DNA of 64,000 nt from Dactylis glomerata (lineage: Eukaryota; Streptophyta; Magnoliopsida; Poales; Poaceae). This document shows, piece by piece, positions 1 to 12,600 of this stretch. The stretch is taken from the NCBI GenBank assembly GCA_007115705.1, contig QXEO01000247.1, positions 12,652,253-12,716,252 of the forward strand. Reading direction: 5' to 3'. Positions within the stretch are counted from its first letter, which is position 1. Each line of letters opens with the position of its first letter. Position numbers and translations under genes: made by a program. The notes under the pieces were generated by a model that saw only the letters and a list, made by a program, of their open reading frames with translations, did not search any database and was not told where the DNA came from.

Positions 1-642
1 TTCTTCAACTCATCTCATCATTCTCCAATCCCTACACTTGAAAACTTCCTTCATACAAAACTAAACACAATTCTATTAGCAACATTAGTGCAAGCATAAC
101 ATATAATTAATCTTTTATTTGCTTCAGGTTTCAACTCAAAACCACCACATATATAGTATATACTACTGTAGCAACCTCCCCAAAATTTCCGTGATCAAAA
201 GAACTCAAAAGAAAGCGATAAAGTGGCAAACACAAATATTGGCAGAAATCTGTCAAAACTGAATAGCTGACAAAGGTCGAATTTTTGAGGGATTTTTTGT
301 TGCTCAAATAAAAAAGTGTTCAACTAACAAAAGTTTGGATATAACCTGGGGCATATGCACAAGAAATCGCAGGTCCAAAAGATAAACAGAGAATTTTCAC
401 GAATTTTTACGGTGCAGCACCGAAAACAGTTTCAGACAGCAACATCCCCAAATCTTTACCTCACTCGAATTAGAGGCTTCTCTTGGCACAAAAATGAAAT
501 AAACAAGATAAGGAGCGGTCATTACAGTAGTAATGACTTCCAAGACTCAAATAAAAGAAAAAGTACTGAAAAGAAAACATTGGGTTATCTCCCAAGAGTG
601 CTTTTCTTTAACGCCTTTGAGCTAGGCGCAGAAAATTGCGAA

Positions 643-1236
643 TCAAGTAACATCAGAAGAAGCATTAAGATCAACTGCAGAGGTCTTATCAATAAGGCAT
701 TGTATTTCATCCACATAAGTTTTAGAAGACCCTTTGTGATCATGCTTTGGTACACTATTTTCATCAAAAAGATTTTCAGGACAGATCCAGGCAAAATTAT
801 TTTCGAAGGCTTCACTCAATCCCAAAAGCTTGCAAGGTATAGGTATTTCGGTTCCCTCATCATTAGTACCAATAACGTTTATAGGCGAACCGAGTTTATT
901 AAAACGTTTAAGAACCTTTCTAGCTTCAATAACGACATCTTTAAATTCTAAGCGCAAAGTTTCCAAGATAAAAGCTTTCTTTTCGGGATCCTCAATTTCA
1001 TGAAGCTTAAGGAACATGTATTGCATAAAAGGATTAAGACTAGCAAACCTAGTTTCCAACATGTCAATTAAATAAACAGAAGCAACTTCAATACTAGGAG
1101 CAAGCTCAACCCAAGACTTTTCCTCAACTTCCTCATGCATACTAATGTGATTAAAGAACTCCTCAATGTTACTTTTTCCAACAATCGAACCACTACCTAC
1201 TGAGAGGTCCTCCAGAACGTACTTAGGGATCAACAT
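643..1236 (-). CDS. Uncharacterised ORF of non-autonomous element A (197 aa)
   Basis: An ATG-started ORF of 197 codons on the coding strand of element A, about 190 bp inside its 5' LTR, where gag would normally begin. The product is acidic and apparently soluble, with no zinc knuckle, protease motif or membrane segment that I can see. I do not recognise a named domain. Its position and intactness suggest an element-encoded protein rather than a captured host exon, but this is inference. It differs from the ORF at the equivalent place in element B (23117-23911) and from the gag of elements C and D, although the flanking non-coding sequence is shared. Confidence 0.45.
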   Translation of the reverse strand: MLIPKYVLEDLSVGSGSIVGKSNIEEFFNHISMHEEVEEKSWVELAPSIEVASVYLIDMLETRFASLNPFMQYMFLKLHEIEDPEKKAFILETLRLEFKDVVIEARKVLKRFNKLGSPINVIGTNDEGTEIPIPCKLLGLSEAFENNFAWICPENLFDENSVPKHDHKGSSKTYVDEIQCLIDKTSAVDLNASSDVT

Positions 1237-1395
1237 GATAAACTAAAGTAAAGAAATAACAACTACCAAGGATTCTAATTTTTTTGGGTTTTTGATATAA
1301 AGCAATGCAGGTAAAATAAATAAAGTAAAGCAAAACAATAACAAAGTAAAGGATGTGTGTGCGAAAAACTCCCCTCGCAGAAGTCTTCTCTTCCT

Positions 1396-1412
1396 CCCCG
1401 GCAACGGCGCCA
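1396..1412 (-). other. Primer binding site of element A (tRNA-Asp)
   Basis: Read on the minus strand the site is TGGCGCCGTTGCCGGGG, complementary to the 3' end of plant tRNA-Asp. It lies 10 bp inside the LTR end at 1423, the same spacing as in elements B and D. tRNA-Asp priming is typical of Athila-lineage Gypsy elements. Confidence 0.85.
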
Positions 1413-1422
1413 GAAAAAAGGC

Positions 1423-3075
1423 TGCTAACGTGGAGCAGTAAGTCCTTGTGCGTGGTTAATGACCAGCCCGTTGGGAACCCCAAGAGGAAGGTGTGATGAG
1501 TATAGCAGCGAGTTTTCCCTCAGTTTAAGAAACCAAGGTTTAATATCGATCAGGAGAGGAGAGACAATGACGACTGAAGGTGATGCGGACTGGCTTAGTA
1601 ACACTCCAACAAGGGCGCCGTTAACGATACTTGTTGACTCGTCTTCGGCCAGCAGCAACGCGGAACCTGCACACAACACAAACAAATACTTTGTTCCCAA
1701 CTTGCGATGAGGTTGTCAATCTCACCGGTTTGCTTGAAACAAAGGTTATGAGCGTATCGAGTGGAAAACAATATAGTATGCGAGTAAAGTAAACAGTGCG
1801 AGTAAAGTAAACAGTGTGAGTAAAGTAAACAGGTGATAGCAATATGATGTAAATAGGACCGGGGTCCACAGTTCACTAGTGGTGTCTCTCCATAGATAAA
1901 ATAACACATGCTGGGTAAACAAATTACAGTTGGGCAATTGATAGAATAAAGATAACGTGATATGTCAAGAAGATCACTATGAGATTTACTCTGGGCATTA
2001 CAACAAAATACATAGACCGCCATCCAACTGCATCTATGACTAATAATCCACCCCCGGGGATATCAATCCGAACACCCTAGAAGTATTAAGTTGCGAACAA
2101 CAGATAATTGCATTAAGCAAAGTGTGTAATGTAAACAAAGCATATGCCCTTGAGCATATGAATGTTGTTTTCTCCCTAGTAGCAACAGCACATCTACCAC
2201 CTTAGAGGTTTCTGTCACTCCCCCAGGTGAAATAGAGGCATGAACCCACTATCGAGCATAAATACCCCCTCTTGGAGTCACTAACAACGGAGAGCATGCA
2301 AGATCATAAACAACATAGAGATAACAAAAGATATAATTCAGTACAGCAACTTAATCATAAACACCAATATTCATCGGATCCCAACAAACCAAACATGTAG
2401 AATTACATAACGGTGATCTCAATCATGTAAGGCAGCTCATGAGATCTAAACATGAAGCACATAGTGGAGAAGACAACCATCTAGCTACTGCTATGGACCC
2501 ATAGTCCAAGGTAGACTACTCACTCATCGCTCTGGAGGCAAGCATGGCGATGAAGAAGACCTCCGGTGGCGATTCCCCTCTCCGGCAGGGTGCCGGGAAG
2601 AGCTTCTGGACCCTCCCGATCTTCGGGTCGACGGCGGCGGTGGATCGCGATGTGTTCTAGAAAACTGATCGGGTACTTAGGTTGTTTCCGTCGGGGGGTC
2701 TTTATAGGCGAAGGGGCGATGTCAGAGGGGGAGCCAGGCTCCCTCACGCGGGCCCCGCGCGGCCAGGGGCTGGCCGCGCCGCCCCTGCGTGTGGGGCCCT
2801 GGTGGCCCCCCTCCTACTCCTCTTCGGATCTCTGGAAGCTTTCGGGTAAAATAAGACTTCAGGATGTGGTTTCGTCCAATTCCGAGAATATTTCCTGTGT
2901 ATCACTCTGAAACACAAAAATAGCAGAAAACAGGGAACTGGCACTGTGGCACTTCGTTAATAGGTTAGTTCCGGAAAATGCATAAAAGTGCCACTAAGTG
3001 TAACGAAACAATAGGCAAATGGTGTAAAAACAAGCATGGAGCATCAAAAATTATAGATACGTTTGAGACGTATCA
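1423..3075 (-). repeat. 5' LTR of element A
   Basis: 1653 bp. On the minus strand it begins TGATACGTCTCAAACG at 3075 and ends in CA at 1423. It contains a TATA box (CTATAAAG on the minus strand) near 2699-2706. It aligns along its length with the solo LTR E (9920-11565), the LTR of D (17815-26095) and the 3' LTR of C (31583-33241). Confidence 0.85.
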
Positions 3076-6000
3076 GTAGTCAAGTTCAACGGGCAGCAGG
3101 ACCCCCAAATTTGGCTCGACGACTTTGTAACCGCCGTCAAAATCAGCGGCGGATCCAGGGACAACGCCCTCCAGTTATTGTCGTTGCACTTAAAGGACAA
3201 CGCAAGGGCATGGCTGAACAATCTTGCCCCAGATAGTATTCGCTCTTGGGAGGAGTTCCGGCAAGCGTTCATCGCTAACTTTCGAGGCACCTCACGCCGA
3301 CCTACATCGTTCGAAGAGTTGTGCCTGTGCGTGCAGAGGACTGGAGAAAATTTGAGGTCATACATTTCGCGTTGGATCAGCCTCCGCAACACGACGGAGA
3401 ATATTTCGCCCGAAAGAGCCATCGACGCCTTTTGGGACGGTCTCTTCCGACGTGACTTCAAGGAGGAGCTTGGACGCTGCAAGCCAAAGACCATCGATCA
3501 CCTCATGAGCTTGGTGAACGAATGGGCAGATGGCGAAGACTCCATCGCAGCGCCTAGAAGCCGTCGCCGGTCAGCGGAGCGCGACGTCGACGCAAAAGAC
3601 CAGTTCCATTTAGGTTCCCGAAAGAAGGGCCATCGGAACCGTTTTGATGATGCAGATAACGCAGACATGGTAGTAGCAGGCTACATACACGAAGACCATG
3701 ACGACAATCGCGACTTACCCCGACGAGGGAACAACTACTACGACAGAAGCAGCAGAAGCGCTAGCCGTGATTCGAAGCCAAGAACAGAGTGGCGTCGACG
3801 ACGCGAGCAGCCACAGCTATCAGCAGAAGAGATGCTCGATGGAGGGTGCACAAGGCACACTTACCTCGATAAAGACGGCATCCGAAGACCTGCGCATCTC
3901 CTCATCGAGTGCAGGGAATTCCTTCGTCTCAGTCGAGCCCTCCAAGAAAGGATGCAGACCGAGCAACCAGTGGCTGGCGCAGTAGCTTACAATGCTCCAC
4001 CGCCGCCGCCTAATCCGCCGGCGAACGTGGTCTAGCAGGGTCACCAAGCCGCGACAATTCAGCACGGTGAGCCACGGCAACCAGTCGACGAAGAGGAGGC
4101 ATTTCCGCCACCAAGAGGATTCGTGCCCATGATTCAGAGAGGGCGCCCGACGAACAAAGTCCAGCGGAAGCGTGCAAGGGAGGTGTTCCATGCCGAGCAC
4201 GCGCCACCTGCTACGCCTGAGTACCTGAATTGGTCCGAACATCCAATTGGTTTCGACAGGTCAGATCACCCTCCGAAGATCCCGCGCCCTGGACACCACG
4301 CCTTAGTCCTTGAGGCACAGATTGGGGGGTTCACCTCGAAGAAAGTATTCATGGACGGAGGGAGCAGCCTGAATCTGATCCACGCAGACACCCTACGCAA
4401 AATCAAGATCCCGATGAATAATCTTCTGCCAACCGAGACATCCTTCCACGGAATAGTCTCAGGAAAGCCGACGTACCCATTAGGAGCAATACACCTAGAT
4501 GTCATTTTTGGCATCCCTTCGAACTTTCGGAAGGAGAAGATCAAATTCAAGGTCGTCGATTGGCCTTCGCAGTACCATGCCATCCTCGGGCGACCAGCAT
4601 TCGCCTGATTCATGGCGGTCCCGCATTACGCCTACCTCAAACTGCGGATGCCAGCCAATTGAGGACCACTGACGATCAGCGGTAGCTTTGCCCGCTCTGA
4701 AAACTGCGACAAGGACTTCAACAGCATGTCCCAGACTTTCGGAGTACATGAGGAGCTCCATCACATCAGGGAGGCCACCAACATGGACATCGACCCACCG
4801 GCGCAGCAGAACGCCCCTGAACTTTCGTTCAATGCCAGCAAAGACACTCGGGAGCATCAGATTCACCCGACAGATCCAACCAAGACGGCGCGTGTGTCGA
4901 ATTCTCTCTCCCCCGCATAGGAAAGCGCGCTCGTCGGGTTCCTCCGTGAGCACTGGAGGATGTTCGCCTGGTGTCCAGCAGATATGCCAGGCATCCCTAG
5001 GGAACTCGCCGAGCACGAGCTTAAAATATTTCTGAACGCGAAGCCAGTTAAGCAATCCATGCGCCACTACAATCCAGAAAAGGCCAAGTCCATGGGCGAA
5101 GAAATTAATCGCCTCCTCGAAGCCAAGTTCATCAGGGAGATCAAGGAAGCCACGTGGCTTTCGCCACCAGTCATGGTGGAAAAGAAGGACACCAAGATCT
5201 ACAGGATGTGCATCGACTTCATGGCACTTAACAAGCACTGCCCGAAAGACAACTTCCCACTGCCCCGAATCGACCAGATCATCGATTCTACCGCGGGGTG
5301 CGAGCGCCTTTCTTTCCTCGACGCCTACTCCGGATACAATCAGATACGGATGAAGGTCGAAGACGAAGACAAGACATCATTCATCACCCCACATGGGGTA
5401 TACTGCTACATGACAATGCCCTTCGGGCTCAAGAACGCCAGAGCCACCTATCAACGGTGCATGCAGGCATGCTTGAAGGAACAGATCGGATGCAACATCG
5501 AGGTCTACGTCGACGACATCGTCATCAAAATGGCGAAAGCAGACAGCTTGCTCGACGATCTGCGAGAAACCTTCGCCAACCTTGATCGCTACAGCATCAA
5601 ACTTAACCCAAAGAAGTGCTCCTTCGGGGTACCCACCGGCCAAGTGCTGGGCTATCTCATCTCCGAAAGAGGGATCGAAGGCAACCCAGAGAAGATACAG
5701 GCCATCATCAACATGCAGCCACCCAAAACGCTTCGACACATCCAGCAGTTGATAGGTCGACTCGCAGCGCTTAGCCGGTTCATGAGCAAGCTTGGCGAAA
5801 AAGCTCTCCCTTTCTATCGGCTGCTTCGCAAGACAGATAACTTCACGTGGACAGAAGTGGCGCAAGCCACGTTCGACGATCTCAAGCGTCGCCTATCGAC
5901 ATCGCCAGTCTTGGTCACCCCCCCGAGAGAAGGAGCCAATGTTGCTATACATAGCAGCCACAAACCAGGTCGTCAGTTCGGTCCTTGTGGTCGAACGGGC

Positions 6001-8158
6001 AGAGGATGGCAAAGAGCATAGAGTCCAAAGGCCGGTGTACTACCTCAGCGAGGTCTTATCCCCGACCAAACATCGGTACCCACACTACCAGAAGCTAGCT
6101 TACGCCATCTACATGACGGGGAAGAAACTGCCACACTACTTTGAATGCCACTCCATCATAGTGGTGGCCTCGAATCCAGTCTCCAGCATCCTCAACAACC
6201 CAGACACCACAGGGCGTGTATCGCTATGGGGAATCACGCTGGGACCCTGGGAGATCACATACCAGCGCCAGTCAGCAATCAAGTCCCAAGTCCTACCGGA
6301 TTTCATAGCCGAATGGACGGAAGCTCAGATGCCCAAACTCCCAGACCTGTCGAACTGCTGGACCATATTCGTCGACGGGTCCAAGCGGGTTTCGGGGGCA
6401 GGAGCAGGAGTGGTTCTCATATCACCACAGGGGGACAGGATGCGCTATGTTCTCTGCATGCGCTTTCCAAACCCCTCGAATAACGAGGCTGAATACGAAG
6501 CTGTTCTCCATGGCATGCGCATGGCGAAAGCCTGCGGGGCCACCCGCATCAAGATCCATGGAGATTCGAACCTCATCGCCCAGGAAGTCATGAAGGAGTG
6601 CGACGCAACCTGCGCAAACATGGTCGCATACCGCGCTATGTATGACAAGCTCGAAGGCAAATTCGAGGGCTGCAAAGTAACGCACATCAGCAGGGAAAGC
6701 AACGAAGAGGGAGACAACCTGGCCAACATCGGGTCAAGATGCCTCCCAATACCGCCCGGAGTCTTCTTCGAAGAAATATTCGAGCGCTCTGTCAAGATTA
6801 AACCAGTCACCGACCCGGCATTAGCAACATGCTCGGGGGCTCAGCAGGGCAGCGCAACCCCAGCAGCAGGAACAGAAGACCTCCCCAAAGACGCAGCAGC
6901 AGTTATGCTCGTTGAAGCAGTCTGGACGAGGCCGTATTTGGCTTACCTGATTCGGGGTGAGCTTCCAGAAGACCCCATCCACCGGCGACAAGTTATGAGG
7001 CGTTCCAAAGCCTTCACCATAATCAACGGGGAGCTTTACAAGAGGAGCACCACGGGGGTACTCCAGCGATGCATAGCGCAGGAAGATGGAATCGCTCTCC
7101 TTCGGGACATCCACGAAGGAACCTGCGGGCATCATGCCAGCAGTCGGACCCTTGTGGCCAAGGCTTTTCGGTCAGGGTTCTATTGGCTTTCCGCCCTCTA
7201 TGACGCCAGGAACATTGTCCTACGCTGCAAAGCATGCCAACTCTTCGCCACCAAGCCTCACGCACCTGCGTCCGAGCTGCATACCATACCCGTCGCTTGG
7301 CCCTTCGCGCAATGGGGCCTCGATCAGGTAGGGCCTCTACCCAAGTCATCCCGGGGAGGGCACACATACCTGCTGGTCGTGGTAGACAAGTTCTCCAAAT
7401 GGATCGAAGCTGTCCCGGTCACCAACCAAGAAGCAACCACAACAGTCAAGTTCGTCGAGTCCATCGTCTACCGGTACGGGGTGCCGAACAGCATCATCAC
7501 CGACAACGGCACCAACTTCACTTCAGGCGAATTTCAGGAGTTCGCCAAAAACCTCGGCATCAAGATCAAGTATGCCTCGGTCGCACATCCCAAGTCCGAT
7601 GGCCAAGTCGAAAAGGCCAATGGACTCGTCTGCGGGGGCCTGAAGAAACGATTGCTTCGACCTCTCAAATGCGCGGCAGGCGCTTGGGTCGAAGAACTAC
7701 CTTCGGTCTTGTGGAGCCTGCGGACCACGCCCAACTCTTCGACCGGCTACACACATTTCTTCCTGCTTTTCGGGGCAGAAGCAGTCCTACCTACGGATGT
7801 GCACTACTGCGCGCCCCGCGTAGTGGCCTATGTTGAAGAAGACGCAGAAAAGGCACTGGCCGACGCGCAAGACCTGCTGGATAAGGCTCGGGATGTCGCC
7901 CTCGTCCGCTCGGCCGTTTATCAGCAAAGCCTCCACAACTACCACATCAGACGGGTACGTGGACGGTCCTTCGAGCCAGGCAACCTCGTCCTCTGACTCA
8001 AGCAAACAAGCACGTCGAAGTTGGAGCCGCCATGGGAGGGCCCATACCTCGTCCACGAAGTAATCCCGAGAGGCGCGTATCGGCTACGCGACCCCAAGAC
8101 AGGGAAGGACATCGACAATACATGGAACACACAGCAGCTGCGTCGGTTTTATCCATAG
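3076..8158 (+). pseudogene. Tat-lineage gag-pol polyprotein, truncated and broken
   Basis: Begins mid-gag where element A inserted. The same frame runs through a retrotransposon gag domain (about 3076-3540), an aspartic protease with DGGSSLNLI (near 4354) and reverse transcriptase with YVDD at 5506-5517. After a frameshift in a run of seven C at about 5921-5927 the +2 frame continues with RNase H, a second RNase H carrying D-E-D-D residues (VDGS, EAEYEA, HGDSN, GDNLAN; about 6360-6730), then integrase with HH and CKAC zinc-binding residues, DQVG, TDNGTNF and the E of DGQVEKANG (about 7120-7620). In-frame stops lie at 4033, 4606, 4660, 4918 and 7994. The final stop is TAG at 8156-8158. This copy cannot make a functional polyprotein. 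Confidence 0.9.
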
Positions 8159-8270
8159 AGCCAACACACCTTCCCCCCCATCTCTATGTAACTAAGCGTC
8201 GGCAGCAGTCCACGCTCAACTATTGCGCCTTCGGCGCCAAGTAATAAAGTTTATTCCCTCATATCATTTT

Positions 8271-8495
8271 TCGCCCTATGCTCGGGGGCTTCGCCCTATG
8301 CCCGGGGGCTTCGCCCTATGCTCGGGGGCTTTGCCCTATGCTCGGGGGCTTCGCCCTATGCTCGAGGGCTTTGCCCTATGCCCGGGGGCTTCGCCCTATG
8401 CTCGGGGGCTTCGCCCTATGCTCGGGGGCTTCGCCCTACGCCCGGGGGCTTTGCCCTACGCTCGGGGGCTTCGTCCTACGCTCGGGGGCTTCGCC
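8271..8495 (+). repeat. 20-bp tandem repeat, about 11 copies
   Basis: Unit TCGCCCTATGCTCGGGGGCT, with a few substitutions (Cta/Ctac, CTC/CCC, TTC/TTT). It lies just downstream of the pol stop of element F. The core CTCGGGGGCT is the same as the polypurine-tract sequence just before the 3' LTR at 15761-15772. Because 20 is not divisible by 3, all three plus frames read through it, which produces spurious ORFs of 86-104 codons. Confidence 0.9.
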
Positions 8496-8620
8496 TCTTA
8501 GATATACGCTCAGGAGCTTTGCTCTGCAGCCCACATAATCCATTCAAAGCACACAGACAAACTTCAAAGAGACACACACATATACAATATATATATACAA
8601 GGTTCAGATACAAGGCCAGC

Positions 8621-9499
8621 TCATTGCGCTAAGACACCCTGGTTTGCCCTGTGACGATCACTTTCGGTGATAATCTGTTGGGCGATACAATCGGCCGTGT
8701 CTCTACAAGCAGCATAATGGTGCTCCATGTCAACACGACCACTCGGAGACGGAGGAAGTGTTTTCAGCAGCTTCAAATCAATTTCGGGATAACGAGCATG
8801 CACGAAGGAAAGGGCTACCACGGCTCCGCAGGGCAGATGTTCCCGAACGAAGGAGTAGACAGCATTGCCGTTCTCGAATCGGTCAAGCAGCGCCGGCAGG
8901 CCTTCGGGTTGGTTGTTCAGAGGAAACATCGCCTCGTGAACCAGAGCAAGGGCGCTATGGCTTGTTTCGGCCAACACTCCTGCCTGGGTGATCCTGTCCT
9001 GAAGAAGTGTCAGCTTCATCGCCTTCGACCGATCTGCCCAGAAGTTGTCAGCAATCGAATTAGCATGTGTCTGGGCAGCAAGAACATGAGTGTTCACGCG
9101 TCGGGCTTCAGCTGCACTGTCGAGACATGCATCTGCAGACAGAAGAAGAACATCAGATTCTGCATGCTCGAATCGTGAGACAGACCAACAAAGTTTGACA
9201 GACTCACACTTCAGGGACTTCCCAAGCCTCTCGATTTCCTCAAGAAGAAACTTCTCGGCATCTGCAGCCTGCGATGCCTTGGACAGAGCAACGTCAACCT
9301 TAGCAGTAACTGCTTTCAGCCGTTGTTGAGTGTCCTTGAGCTGATCACGCAAGGATCGAATCAAGGATAGTTCACTCGTGGAAGGTGCTCTCCTCTCATT
9401 AGCATTCGAAGAGCTAGCAACTGTCTCGTAAGAAACAGGCCAGGCACTCGAAAGCACGGACGTACCCGGCACAAAGCGACCCCAGTCACGCATAGCCAT
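8621..9499 (-). CDS. Second antisense ORF of element F (292 aa, coiled-coil type)
   Basis: An intact ATG-started ORF antisense to the retrotransposon, between pol and the larger antisense gene. Residues about 40-110 are rich in heptad-like Leu/Lys/Glu spacing and probably form a coiled coil. The C-terminal half, from about residue 190, has conserved-looking segments (PEGLPALLDRF, VREHLPCGAVVALSFVHARYP). There is no catalytic motif I recognise. Tat-lineage elements are known to carry extra ORFs here in antisense orientation; their function is not established. An ATG two codons in is an alternative start. It could be a downstream part of the same transcription unit as the 9645-14058 gene, but a stop at 9645 separates them. 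Confidence 0.6.
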   Translation of the reverse strand: MAMRDWGRFVPGTSVLSSAWPVSYETVASSSNANERRAPSTSELSLIRSLRDQLKDTQQRLKAVTAKVDVALSKASQAADAEKFLLEEIERLGKSLKCESVKLCWSVSRFEHAESDVLLLSADACLDSAAEARRVNTHVLAAQTHANSIADNFWADRSKAMKLTLLQDRITQAGVLAETSHSALALVHEAMFPLNNQPEGLPALLDRFENGNAVYSFVREHLPCGAVVALSFVHARYPEIDLKLLKTLPPSPSGRVDMEHHYAACRDTADCIAQQIITESDRHRANQGVLAQ

Positions 9500-9644
9500 C
9501 GGTAATTAAAAAATCAGACATAGAGGATGATGACAAACAAAGTGCAGCAAAGTTACAGCAGGCGGTACACCCGCATTAACACAACATTGTTCGACACAGC
9601 ATCCTAAGACTAATTACAAACGCATGACAAAGGCATCGACGGTG

Positions 9645-12600
9645 CTACGCCGAACTACCAGGGGCCTTGCTGGATTGGGCGCCGGAGGTCCCGCACTTTC
9701 GAGCCCGTGCCGCCGCTCGCTGCTCGTTCCGTTCGGCCAAGAAGCTCGTCAACCGAGCAGCCAGGTCACGAGCACGAGCAACATAGCTCTTCGCTGACTT
9801 GTCATGTCCATCAGTGTCCTTCGGGTATGTGCTCGTAACCTTGTCGGCATCGAACTCCACCTCGTGCATCATCATCAGAGAGAAGACAGACTCGGAGCCG
9901 ATAGTTACCTGTCGGTGAATGCTGGCGCGTGGGTGACGGCACCAGAAGATTCCTTATGCGTGGTGAATGACCAGCCAGTTGGGAACCCCAAGAGGAAGGT
10001 ATGATGAGTATAGCAGCAAATTTTCCCTCAGTTAAGAAACCAAGGTTTAATATCGATCAGGAGAAAAGCAGACAATAACGACTGAAGGTGATGCTTGCTA
10101 GTTTGCGACAGCTTCGGACAATTTATATATGGCGCCTTGTCCAAGCTTTGCTTGCTAGCTGCAACGCGGAACCTGCACACAACACAACCAAGTACTTTGT
10201 TCCCAACTTGCGATGAGGTTGTCAATCTCACCGGTTTGCTTGAAACAAAGGTTATGAGCGTATCGAGTGGAAAACAGTAGAAGTATGCGAGTAAAGTAAA
10301 CAGTGCGAGTAAAGTAAACAGGTGATAGCAATATGATGGAAATAGGACCGGGGTCCACAGTTCACTAGTGGTGTCTCTCCATAAGATAAATAACACATGC
10401 TGGGTAAACAAATTACAGTTGGGCAATTGATAGAATAAACATAAACGTGATATGTCAAGAAGATCACTATGAGATTTACTCTGGGCATTACAACAAAATA
10501 CATAGACCGCCATCCAACTGCATCTATGACTAATAATCCACTTGTGGCGAATCAATCCGAGAACTCCACAAGTATTAAGTTGCGAACAACAGATAATTGC
10601 ATTAAGCAAAGTGTGTAATGTAAACAAAGCATATGCCCTTGAGCATATGAATGTTGTTTTCTCCCTAGTAGCAACAGCACATCTACAACCTTAGAGGTTT
10701 CTGTCACTCCCCCAGGTTAAATAGAGGCATGAACCCACTATCGAGCATAAATACCCCCTCTTGGAGTCACTAGCAACTACTCGGCCAAGATAGCTACTAA
10801 CAATGGAGAGCATGCAAGATCATAAACAACATAGAGATAACAAAAGATATAATTCAGTATAGCAACTTAATCATAGCACCAATATTCATCGGATCCCAAC
10901 AAACCAAACATGTAGAATTACATAACGGTGATCTCAATCATGTAGGGCAGCTCATGAGATCTAAACATGAAGTACATGGTGGAGAAGACAACCATCTAGC
11001 TACTGCTATGGACCCATAGTCCAAGGTAGACTACTCACTCATCGCTCCGGAGGCAAGCATGGCGATGAAGAAGACCTCTGGTGGTGATTCCCCTCTCCGG
11101 CAGGGTGCCGGGAAGAGCTTCTGGACCCTCCCGATCTTTGGGTCGACGGCGGTGGCGGATCACGATGTGTTCTGGAAATTGATCGGGTACTTAGGTTTTT
11201 TCCGTCGGGGGGTCTTTATAGGTGAAGGGGCGATGTCAGAGGTGGAGCCAGGTGCCCTCACACCATGGCGGCCTGGTGTGTGGGGCCCCTGTGGCCCCCC
11301 TCATACTCCTCTTCGGATCTCTGGAAGCTTCCGGGAAAAATAAGACTTCAGGAACTTGTTTCGTCCAATTCCGAGAATATTTCCTGTGTATCACTTCTAA
11401 AACACAAAAACAACAGAAAACAGGGAACTGGCACTGTGGCAACTTGTTAGTAGGTTAGTTCCGGAAAATGCATAAAAGTGCCACGAAGTGTAACGAAACA
11501 TTAGGCAAATGGTGTAAAAACAAGCGTGGGGCATCAAAAATTATAGATACGTTGGAGATGTATCAGCGAACCGCAAGAACTAACGGGTCTTCGCCGTCCG
11601 GCTTCACCGTCAGAGCTTCGAGGATCCCGGCCATGGTGTCGCTGACCGAGTGAGTGATAGATGTATCCCGTACGTGGATAAGCATCGACCGCACCTTCGC
11701 CAGGAAGCTGCTAACTTCTCGACTTAGACGCTCGGCGGTACCGACACTGGACTCGAGTCTAGCAGGCTCTTTCATAGCCCCGGCATCCAACTCCGCAGCA
11801 GCTACAAAAAAGGATAAGCTCTTCAGTTTGGGGAAACGATTAATCGGCATGAAGAAACCCCATCAAGTGATATTGAAGACTCACCGCGTAAAGCATGGAG
11901 CGAGGTTTGCAGTCGCTGGTGCAGGTCCTTCTCTCTTGACTCAGCATCCAGACGACTCTTCTTCGCACGCTCTTGGGCTTCGGACGATTCGGCCTTTAAT
12001 CGGGCGATTTCGTCGGCTAGCTTGTCAGCTTTAGCCTTTAAGCCCGAATTCTTCGCGGCAAGATCATCCAGCTGAGTCTTCAGGAACGTCTTATCGGTGG
12101 CAGCCTGCGCTCCGATTCCTGGCCATTTAAAGGATGTGGTAATGAACTGAAGTGAAACAGCCTTCTGAAGCAGGCTACTACAAGAGAAAGAGAAGCACTC
12201 ACATCGAACGTCATCGAGCTGGGCGACTAGCTGTCGGTTCTCTTCCTCCAGCGCAAGGAAGCTCTGACATACCTTCGATAAATCCCTGACAACGGGCTGT
12301 GCAAGAAGAAGCAAGGATAAGAACTCCAAATTATTGATTAGGAGGGCAAGCCCAAGTGTAAACACTTCGACTCACCCTCGGGGGCTACTGACAGGCAAAC
12401 ATACGAGGCACGAAAGCGGGAAATTTTGGACTTACATGGCTTTTGGAACTGGAAGGCTCGCCAGAGGAAGAAATTAGGACGAAGTCAGGCTCATTCTTCT
12501 TTTTCTTTGGAGGAGACGGAGGCTGCGGGGGGTCGACCTTAGGAGCGGCGTCTCCAATTGCCCTCTCTTGCGAATCCGCGGTGTGCTCAAGGGAGTCGTC

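Larger units (their letters stand above)
1..3075 (-). mobile_element. Element A: Athila-like non-autonomous LTR retrotransposon, partial
   Basis: Minus-strand element inserted into the gag of the Tat-lineage element F. Its 5' LTR is 1423-3075, the primer binding site lies just inside it, and internal sequence runs left past the window edge. The internal part at 1-585 is near-identical in layout to element B (about 22471-23105) and, reversed, to element C (about 28650-29290). The only sizeable ORF is at 643-1236; no gag or pol is visible in the part present. The right junction at 3075/3076 is precise because the gag frame of F resumes at once. The matching 5-bp target copy (expected GTAGT) lies left of the window. 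Confidence 0.85.

Noticed and set aside
355..951. 198-codon plus-strand ORF
   Set aside because: Antisense to element A and overlapping its minus-strand ORF. The sequence is shared with non-coding parts of B and C, where the frame is broken.
8223..8632. ORFs of 86-104 codons with repeated ARGLRPM-type peptide
   Set aside because: They are the three frames of the 20-bp tandem repeat, not genes.
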